64,000 nt of DNA from Larix kaempferi (lineage: Eukaryota; Streptophyta; Pinopsida; Pinales; Pinaceae). The notes beneath the pieces were generated by a model. The model made no database searches and was not told the origin of the DNA. It worked only from the letters and a program-made list of their open reading frames with translations. The stretch is from positions 248,001 through 312,000 of the forward strand of contig BSBM01000191.1 in NCBI GenBank assembly GCA_027924585.1, given 5' to 3'. Every line of letters begins with the position of its first letter. The stretch's first letter is position 1. The translations under genes were made by a program, and so were the position numbers. Positions 55,330 through 64,000 of this stretch are shown piece after piece.

Positions 55330-56135
55330 TCGCAGCGCAGTCTCACCTTGCAACACATACCCCCTGTTGCGTTGCGCAGTATGTCCGTCCAAACAACTCG
55401 TCACTTACTGTGGAAACCTGATTCCACAATACCCCATAGATACACCTCGGGTGAGACCTCAACCTGCTCACAGGTTGTTTCCAAAAGGGCTAGTGCGAAG
55501 GGGTTTTGTTGGTCAAAGGGAAACCACGAAGAACCTGGGTCTTATAAGAAAACCTTTGGGTCAGTTATAGCCAACAAATGGTTCCGTTGCCGCACTAGAA
55601 TCTGTGATGAGTTGCAATCGTGACATGTGACGAAGAATACCAGTTCCCGAAAGGCTTTGACAACTGGCATCCTGAAAAGATAGAAATCCAAGCTTGGTGG
55701 GACAAGACCATAAGAGATTTTGCAAGGAAAGAAAATAGACATCCGCATCTATGTGACACATAGTGGTCGGATAGATATATGTGGAAAGATATTCATGAGA
55801 TTTTCTAGGCATCATTTCCAAACAAGCTGCATGCGTGGATCTGGCGGCTTGCAGAAAAAAAAAAACATGTTTTCAAGGAGGAGTTCCTACAGAGTGGACT
55901 CCTGAGCTCATAGCGCAGCTCAAATCAATAGACAGCCCATTGACACGCGCAATTAATTTTTGGGTTGATCATATGCTAGAAGGCTTCGTAACAAAATTTG
56001 ATGTAGCCACACTCAAATCCTACAGCCAAGCAGAAGCATACTTTTTCGGAGGATTCCAAGGTAAGTTGCTGAACAATCTCAGTCTATACATTAAGATGTT
56101 GTTAGCTGAGAAAGGTGTTTTAAGAATGCAGTAAT
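55330..56135 (+). pseudogene. Degenerate coding sequence, family unknown
   Basis: Plus-strand remnants in several frames: a piece from 55348 (KPDSTIPHRYTSGETSTCSQ), then EIQAWWDKTIRDFARKENRH near 55690-55740, then PELIAQLKSIDSPLTRAINF and AEAYFFGGFQGKLLNNLSL (about 55900-56090). Stops and frameshifts separate them. Amino-acid composition looks like real protein rather than noise, but I do not recognise the family. It ends about 50 bp before the LTR of element G. Confidence 0.4.
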
Positions 56136-56192
56136 ATTCTTAAGTTTTTCATGGTAAATAGTATATATAGTGATTCTGATGAAGATATGTTA

Positions 56193-56514
56193 CACCCTGT
56201 GAGCATCAGCATTCTTTGGCCTGTAGGATGCATTTCACCGACTCAGATCCACTTATATCCTTTAGAGATACTATTTTTCCCTACTTTTATTCCTACCCGC
56301 ATGTTGCATCATTATAACATGCGTACCCACGAGTTGCATCATTATAACAACGTAATCTTCCACCCTGTGAGCATCAGCATTCTTTGGCCTGTAGGATGCA
56401 TTTCACCGACTCAGATCCACTTATATCCTTTAGAGATACTATTTTTCCCTACTTTTATTCCTACCCGCATGTTGCATCATTATAACATGCGTACCCGCGA
56501 GTTGCATCACTATA
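56193..56514 (+). repeat. 168-bp tandem duplication in U3 of element G
   Basis: caccctgtgagcatcagcat begins at 56193 and again at 56361. The copies are nearly identical over the shared stretch; the first ends atcattataacaacg and the second atcactatagcccg. Within each copy, gttgcatcattataac occurs twice as well. Confidence 0.92.
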
Positions 56515-56653
56515 GCCCGTAGGTATCAAGTAAAATGGTAAAAATACTAATTTATTACTTTTTACTCCCAAAAAGCGGTCATTGGGTGACCTTTGGCTCT
56601 CCATCTGCCCGAGTAACGCCTCGATGTGTCCTTTCACCTACCTTTGAGAGGAC

Positions 56654-56660
56654 TATATAT
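56654..56660 (+). promoter_or_regulatory. TATA box of element G LTR
   Basis: tatatat in gaggactatatattgagc, about 140 bp after the U3 duplication. Confidence 0.55.
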
Positions 56661-57274
56661 TGAGCACGTATGGCTTATGGACGGGGGGAGAAGGGAATAT
56701 CATGAGAACTCTATTGGATTTTTTCCCTATCTTGAGTCTACACTCATTGATCCTTGTAGTTGTGAACCCTTTATGTTCACCTTCCAAACTCCTATCTAGT
56801 TTGAGTTTGCCATTCATGGAGGATTGAAGTGGTGGAGGCACAAGTGGATTGATCCAGATCTTGGTTCAGATTGGTTTCCGGCAAGAGGTTGTATCACCTT
56901 GTACTTCTTCTTGTTAATTAATAGAAATACTCATATTCTCGTCCATCATGTTGTAAATGTTGTTTATTATACATTGGGTTACATTTGCTTGTGATATTGT
57001 GGACCATTGTTATTGATAATGTTAATGTCTTTTATATATTATATGTGCTCATTGGATATTGACTGTCAAGACTAATTTGCAGATTTCAAGTGCATGGATT
57101 GAAAGCTCCAACGGGGATCTACATCAAACGTTTGGATCGAGGTTGGTTACATTTCTCCATTATCTTAACATTGTCATTTATAATAGAATTGTTTTGAGAA
57201 TTGAGTTGATTTCTGGTAGTCATCTATCTATTGTGGTATTCCCACGCCATAGTGAGTTTTATCCAACACAGAAA

Positions 57275-57291
57275 TGGAGACTCCACTGGGG
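57275..57291 (+). promoter_or_regulatory. Primer binding site of element G
   Basis: TGGAGACTCCACTGGGG, a variant of the TGGCGACTCCGCTGGG site of element C, four nt after the LTR end. Confidence 0.75.
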
Positions 57292-58903
57292 AAAACATCC
57301 ATGTTTGGAAATTTTTTTGAGCATTAGTCCTTAATTAGAGTTGTTGTTTATCGAAGCTCTGTGTCATTGATTGGCCGTTAAGATACACCATAGAAAACTT
57401 GCTTTTTCTGAGCCCTTGGACTCTTTATTTTCCCATTTTCCTTTCCTCACCCATGGGCTAGCTTAGCTCAGCTCGCATATACCCGCCTCTGTTTACTCTA
57501 CTGCTCACGGGTACCCATAGGTATTCCTTCGACAGTAGCATATAACTCCAGTTTTTGTTGGTTTATGGATATTGGTTGTTGCTGGGTTGGCTTTGGTTGT
57601 TCCTAAGTCTTTGTTGGCCTCTTTCTTGACTGTTTCATGCCTTGGTTGTGACCAGAACTCTTCGTTTCTCTTGGTTGAGCATTCTTGGTTTTTTACCAAT
57701 ATTTGGATTTAGCCTCTTGGTTTTTTCCTTTTGAGCTCTTTCCTTCGGCTGAGTCTTGTTGTTTAGGATCTGCTAGGTTGTCTTAGTGATCTTCTCGGCA
57801 TTTCAGTGACTGAATAGTAGGATTTTGCTTGCATTTTTTCATTCCATCTATATTGAAAAAATACAAAAATATACATCTAGTTTTTTGCATTTTCCTTCTT
57901 GTTTATAAGAGAAAATACAATACTTTCATGTACTGCATCTTGCATTGAGTGCTTGTTGCCTTCATTTAGGTTCTTCTTGTGCATCAAAAGATAAAAGATT
58001 GCATTTTTATTTCAGAATTGTTGGTTGATTTTGCATATTAGTGACATTGTTTTATTGGATAGACGAGTCTAGGATTGGACGATTTTGCATACTATTGAGT
58101 CTACACATCACTAGTTTCACGATCATATCCTTTGAGTAACCACAACCACTAAAATTAATGCTTTATATTAAAATTGATTAGACTGATTTTATTTATAGGG
58201 TACACCAACTAGCATAGGTTTAGAGTATTGGAATAGATCATTGTGAGTTAACAATCCAAGACTACTAGACGAAACATTAGGTGTCTGACCAGGGAGTGGA
58301 GGAATCCATGGTATAGATTGCTGTTCTTAGGAATCTCTACTCAAGCTAGAGTTAAGCACAAGGTCACAGGAGGTTGGTTGAGGAGATATCCCTCCGATAC
58401 CGGCTGAACGTGGGAGATATATCCAGGATCTGTTCATATCTAGGGGTACTGGAGGTTCGTCCTCTTGTGCTTCTGGATTAGCTACCCTACCCATATGATG
58501 GGTCCCTCTTGCAATTGTCCCCCTAAGCATTGGTTATATTGCGGTGACCATAGTTTCCTTACCTAGGTATCGCATAGGGTACTTGCAGTGGTTATGTTGT
58601 TTGTGTCCTGAGTCAGATAGGGATTGGACAACACATTTGTGTTTGTGCAGTGGACTTGACCCTGTACACGCAGTGAAGCCTAGGTGTCTCTATAACTGAT
58701 TTTGTTACCTCCGACTATAGTTTGGGAGTCTCAAGCCTCTCCTAGGCGAGACATACCGGCTCTAGTGTCGAGAGCTCATTTAGCTACTCTGTTTGTCTGC
58801 TCTTGGGTGTAGTTTCTCTAGGTGTGTGCTTTTGATTTACTATTTTTGATCGATAGTTGGCCTTTAGGGGATGTTTTGATTATATATTCTCTCTGGAGAT
58901 ATC
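57292..58903 (+). other. 5' leader of element G
   Basis: About 1.6 kb with no supported gene. Open frames on either strand are short and low-complexity. The CG-rich hairpin arrays typical of the A/B/C leaders were not seen here. Confidence 0.55.
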
Positions 58904-61900
58904 GTGGTGCGGATCCCTACTCTCCGTCGGTCCCAGCAATTGGCTGGTTTAAAGCCAGTCGAGGTTTCACGCCGTGTTGCTAGAGGATGCCGGAGGGCTC
59001 CCTCTGAGTATTCGGATTCTTACGAGACTTACGTCCAAGACATTATGACTACTACACATTCCGATACTGAGGAAAACCCTTTAGTTCCATCGGGTGAAGT
59101 TGAACACACTTCTGATCCCCATACCCCTCATGAGGAGTGGGGAGGTGATCCACTTGAGACTCAACCTGGTTCTATTTAGCCTAATCCACTTGAACAAGAT
59201 CTGTTTGATCCTTCGAATCCGGATAATTATCTTTTCGGAATTCCCAACTTACCCGAGGATGAAGAACAGGGCGATCCTTTCATTCCTTCGTTCCCACGTA
59301 GTTATAGACACAAAATGCCTGAGTTACATGACGATACTGGTCCTACGATCAACCCCACCGCACTCTCTTTTGGTATGCCTAGTCATAGTACTGTCGAACC
59401 TTCTGCTATGTTTGGTAGTCACGCTAGCACCAGTCATGGTGTTAGCCATACTATACCCATTGGGGGCACTACGTTGTCCACTCACACACATAGTATGGGG
59501 ACTGGTCATGTTCCTCCTAACCATGCTAATGTTGGAAGAAGACCACCTCCTCGGATTTCCCAACCTAATAGGAACGTTGTTTGAAACACGACCCGCCATC
59601 CACCACCTAATACACGTGCCATTACTCGTTAACCCAGGACTAGTTTTACAGATGATAATGTTCCTCCCAACCACGAGGGTGGACACATACCGCATACTTT
59701 TGCGTCCACTGCCGCCACTAGTAATGCTAATGTAGGGGGTGGGAATATATCCTATCCACATGGACATCACGCCACCATCCCTGCTACTAGTCACACCAAT
59801 ATTGGAGTTGGGAATACTTGTTATGCTTCTGGTCACCACGCGACTGCTCAAGCTAATCCTAATGCTGGGGGTGGGAACATACCATACCATTATGGTCATT
59901 ACAATATGATTCCCGCTATGAATAGTACATATATGCCCCATACTCATGGTGGCAACCCTTACTACAACACAGTCGGTGCTGGCCACTAGTACAACCCACC
60001 ACCCCAATATGGTACCCAAAACACACATATACTTGCTTACTCTCAAATGGGTCATGCAGGAGGAGGTTATCAATCCTATGGCCATGGGAAAGCTTATGGT
60101 TAATCAGGTCCTTATCATCAGCATTTTAATCCTCATGGTCAAGCTTTTGGTCCATCTTATAACGTGGTTCCGTTTAACCAACCTTTTATGGGAGCTTATA
60201 ATCCAGCTTTCTAGCCGCAGCTCCCGTTCCTTGCATGCTTGAATCTCCCAGATCTTTCAAAGCTCACGAATGATCCGGTTTGTCATGAACCTAGTTGGCC
60301 CCCGGTTCCTACCAAGCTTCCTTCAGACATTCCAAAGTTTGAAGGGAAAAGTGGTGAGGATTCGGGCGATCATGTCACAACGTTTCACCTTTGGTGCTCC
60401 TCCAACTCTTTGAATCATCATTCCATTAGATTACGACTATTTCAATGCGCCCTCACAGGAGCAGCCACAAAGTGGTATGTCAGGTTGCCTAGGAACACCT
60501 ATAGGGGATTTAATGAGATTGCTTTGGTTTTCTTAGACCATTTCCAGTTGCTGGTTCGTTATGATACTGGTACTGAGTTGTTGTCCACCTTCCATCAGAA
60601 TAAGGCCACACATATTTCTGACCACGTTCAAGAGTGGTGTTGGTGGAAGAGATTAGTGAAAGCCAACATTCCTCCAGAGTTCCTATTGGAATGGTTCCTC
60701 AAGTCTCTACTCCCATACATTGCTAAGGATGTTTCGATGTCCAGCATTATGACTGAGGAACAAGCTATCTTGAAATTCCAGCAGTTAGATCTACTTTATT
60801 CTCAGTCTGGCATTTTGTATGACATTATTCCTGATGCACTGAGAACAAGACATGAGCCCACGTCAGTTCCTGGACCACATGTTGATGGCATCGTGGGGTC
60901 CGCATGCACTCGCCCTATAGACTTGGTAGCTAATCAAATGCAAAATTTGTCGCTAAACTAGTCTACTCCTGGACAGGTTCACACCATGTCCACTTCCACT
61001 CCATTGTCTGATGTACACAATGTGCAATCAACGAAACCGTCGGGTAACCAACAACCTGGTGGTAAGAAAAAGGGGAGAAACAATCGTAGGGGTGGAAACA
61101 ATGGAAGTAATAACAATAGCAATCGTAATACTCCCAGTAAAGAGAATGCCAACCCTCCTCGGGAAGATGGTAATGCTGGCAAGGATCATAAACCTAGGCG
61201 TAAGGTGAAATTCCCTTGCAAGCTTTGTGGGAAGGATCATCTTACTCACTTATGTCCTCGAATTGAAGAAGCATCGAATCATTTGGCACAGAGCCCAGCT
61301 GTGTTTAAGGATCCCCTTCCTCATCATCAAAACATGGCTTCGCATGCTCCCACCACTGGTTATGGTACTAATGAAACGGTAACGTCTTCTTCCAATACTA
61401 GTGGTTATGGATGTGTGAATATGGTTCAGTCAGAGGTTTGTGTTTCTACTCGTCAGCGCGATTATGGTGCACCAAAACCTAATTTGGGGAGTGAGCCTCC
61501 CCCTCTTCCTGACAATTCCTTGCATATCGAGAAGCCCTCCATTATGCCATGGATACCGAAAGGTGTTCTCAAGTGCTCTACTCATAATCCCAATGCTCGA
61601 GCCACCCATAACTACTCCATCGTAGAAGATTTGGGCCAAACTCCATGTGCCATGTCGGCTCTTGAAGTTTTGCAAGCCTGTCCTTCTCAGAAGCATGCCC
61701 TTTTGAGTGCGTTAGGAGTTCAGGATGGGGGAAATCCTAGTGTTATCAAGTTCGATACTACTGATGTCCAGCCTCGCTTACCTTACCATGTGGCTTTTCA
61801 AATCCAGGTAGTTTTCCTTCAGAGCTTCGTCAAACGTACTATGGTTGATGAAGGTGCTTCTGCATCAGTAATGTCATTAACTTGTTGGAAATCTCTTGGC

Positions 61901-64000
61901 TCTCCTCCTCTACTCACGTATAGAACTACACTCACTGCATTCGACGGTAGATCTTTTATGCTGCATGGAATTATCCCTTCCCTTGTTGTCTCCTTGGGAG
62001 GTAAGTCTGTGCCTATTAAAGTTGATGTGGTTGATGCGCCCATCGACTACAACCTTTTACTGGGTCAGAACTGGATGTATGCTATGAAGGGTGTCACGTC
62101 TACTGTATTTAGAGTCATCTGCTTTCCCCATGAAGGAAAGATTGTGACGATCGATCAGCTGGATTTTGTTGGAACTCCTTCTGCAGCATCCATGGGATTT
62201 GTAGTCCCACAAGTTTCTAATTCTCAGCCGGAAACTGGGAACATAAGTGTTGGAATGTACCCCTCATTGATGGGAACTTATAATCTTTCTGCACCTGTGA
62301 ATTTTATTGGAACCATTACCAACAATGCGTCTCATCCTTCGAATAATATGTTATTCCAGACCTCCTATTTAGATGATCCGTGGACTTTACCGTCAACGAG
62401 TTCCACGTCTGGAGACATTGCGCACATTGAGATGTCTATGCCTTTATCTGTAGCGGAGCTCGCTTACGATCATATCCAACAAACCACTGCAGATCCGTAT
62501 CTCTCTTCTTCCCAGACAGTTGAGGAAGATCTCATTACGCTGCTAGTTTGGGCAGCCAACTCGTCTTGTTCCCATGATTGCCTCGATGATACTTTGCCTT
62601 CCGATGAAGCTATTATGGAGGCCATGTCTGGTAGTGAGAGGTATTGGGAAGATATGCACCACCACTGTTATTTCCTTCCCAACTTCAAGCTCATTGAGCA
62701 AGAGGAGTTTAGGATGACTCTAGCAGAGATGGTTGGTCACCCTGTGGCTCTTTTGGAGTTGCATGATGTTTTTGCAGAGGGGAATATGGCCAATATTTCC
62801 CCAACCACTTCGATCAACATCTCTGGCACTCCCGGAAAGATGGAGAACATTTACATCGGTGCCGATTATGATCTTGAGGAAATCACTATTTACATTGACT
62901 TGTTTACAGAACTCCGGGAAGCTTTCGCCTGGTCATATGAGGAGATTCTAGGAATAGACCCCCGCATTGTTGAACACAAGATTAGAATGTATCCTGATGC
63001 TAAACCGATTTGACAACTCTTACGTGCTGTGAACCCTAGGAAGGCAGCTGCTATTAAGGCAGGGGTGGAGAAACTGCTCAAAGCTGGTTTCATCTACCCC
63101 GTTCCCCTTACCGAATGGGTGTCAAACCCCATTCCTGTGGATAAGAAGCAGGGAGCGATCCGTGTATGCACTGATTTTAGAGATTTGAACCGTGCATGTT
63201 CGAAAGACAACATCCCCACGCCATTCATTGACCAAATATTGGATGCTTGTGCGGGGAGTGAGATTTTTTCATTCATGGACGGCTTCTCGGGTTATAATAA
63301 GATTCAAATCAAACCTGCGAACCATCATGAGATGGCATTTATTTTTCCATGGGGAACATTTGCATATCGAAAAATGCCCTTTGGCCTTAAAAATGTCGGA
63401 GCTACTTTTCAGCGAGCCATGACCTATGCCTTTCATGATCTTAAGATGATTATGGAAGTTTTCTTGGATGATCTTGCTGGCCATTCTTGCAAGAGAATGG
63501 ACCACCCCAAGCACCCCTGTATGATTCTCGAACGATGTATCCACTACAAAATTCGATTGAATCCAAATAAATGCATCTTTTCTATTAGGACTGGTTGCCT
63601 TCTAGGATTCATAGTTTCGAGAGAGGGTATTAGATTCAATCCTCTCAAAGTTGAGGCACTACTTCAGTTGCTTCCTCCGCGTAATTTGTTACAACTTCAG
63701 AGCCTCCAAGGGAGAGCTACTTTTCTGCGTTGGTTTATAGCTAACTATGCTAATATTACCAAAGGTTTCGCACGCTTATTGAAGAAAGACACACCTTTTA
63801 TTTGGGATGAGCAAGCCCAACAGTCTTTCGACACCCTTAAGAAAGCTTTGGTATCGGCCCCTGTGCTTAGTCCACCATATTTCACACGAGATTTCATTCT
63901 TTATGTGGCCGCGTCTCAAGAGACTATTGGCATGGTCTTGGTTCAGGTAGATGATGCGCTCATCGAGCATGTTATCTATTATCTCAGTTGAGATTTAGTA
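58904..64000 (+). pseudogene. gag-pol: Gag-Pol of element G (truncated by window, many stops)
   Basis: One frame with stops at 59177, 59582, about 59630, 59987, 60101 and 60210, then 60959, 63011 and 63989. No clear ATG at the start; the frame opens with GTG at 58904 after atatc, so the initiator may be mutated. The N-terminal region is His/Gly/Asn/Pro-rich. The gag core follows (PSDIPKFEGKSGED near 60320), a zinc knuckle CKLCGKDHLTHLC near 61220, protease VDEGAS near 61848, and RT with FMDGFSGYNK and FLDD near 63463, ending in the RNase H region (FILYVAASQETIGM). The window ends just after YYLS. It could not encode a functional polyprotein. Confidence 0.9.

Larger units (their letters stand above)
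56188..57270 (+). repeat. 5' LTR of element G (about 1083 bp)
   Basis: Starts TGTTACACCC (compare TGTTATACC in A-C) and ends ccaacaca four nt before a primer site. The U3 contains a 168-bp tandem duplication. A TATA box lies near 56654. An end at 57268 (ccaaca) is possible. The 5' flank is agata; the 3' LTR is outside the window. Confidence 0.78.
56188..64000 (+). mobile_element. Element G: divergent, decayed Tat-clade element, 5' part
   Basis: 5' LTR, primer site, leader, then gag-PR-RT-RH coding sequence running off the right edge. It is related to A-D (same gag core, same zinc-knuckle spacing, DEGAS protease) but clearly diverged, with a different N-terminal gag region. At least nine in-frame stops are visible without a net frameshift, so decay is by point mutation. 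Confidence 0.88.

Noticed and set aside
59324-60085. 253-aa minus-strand frame opposite the gag region of element G
   Set aside because: It is antisense to the His/Gly/Asn-rich gag repeats, is low-complexity itself, and has no recognisable domain.

Overview
The window looks like intergenic DNA from a large, repeat-rich land-plant genome. Nearly every recognisable base belongs to nested LTR retrotransposons: Ty3/gypsy elements of the Tat/Ogre clade plus an old chromovirus. Evidence for a plant is the Tat-type pol, the tRNA-Arg-like primer sites, the chromodomain, and an antisense ORF resembling the plant mobile domain. A gymnosperm is a plausible guess, but no single-copy gene anchors the species. 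No ordinary host gene, rRNA, tRNA gene or CRISPR array was seen.

Layout, left to right. Element A (1-10832, minus, cut by the window edge) is a Tat element with an intact 2479-aa gag-pol and a separate RNase H cistron. A sits inside an older Tat element D (10833-15776, plus), of which only the RNase H/integrase end, 3' region and 3' LTR are in view. D sits just downstream of the primer site of a minus-strand element F (15777-16217). F's 5' LTR (16218-17019 plus 32592-33354) is also the 3' LTR of the chromovirus E (integrase and chromodomain at 33355-34156 and about 49759-49940), so E and F form a tandem sharing one LTR. That LTR is split by element B (17020-32586, Tat, plus, target duplication GTGCC), whose gag-pol has six nonsense codons and no net indel. 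E's integrase is split by element C (34157-49753, Tat, plus, target duplication CTAGT), which is complete, with 941-bp LTRs differing at one visible base and an intact gag-pol.

From about 49.9 to 56.2 kb lies degraded, mostly unassigned DNA with remnants of coding sequence on both strands. From 56188 to the right edge is a divergent, pseudogenised Tat element G with its 5' LTR, primer site, leader and gag-pol up to RNase H.

The coherent system here is the A/B/C family. It has: LTRs with a TATA box and conserved splice signals in U5; a tRNA-Arg-like primer site; a 1.8-kb leader; a single gag-PR-RT-RH-INT ORF of exactly 7440 bp in all three copies; a second, catalytically complete RNase H cistron downstream of integrase, directly preceded by a splice acceptor; an antisense, intron-containing mobile-domain-like gene with its own TATA box; a CG-rich hairpin array recurring in U3, leader and antisense intron; and an array of about a dozen stem-loops with a shared loop core before the polypurine tract. 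The antisense gene, the stem-loop array and the downstream RNase H are the parts most worth a second look.
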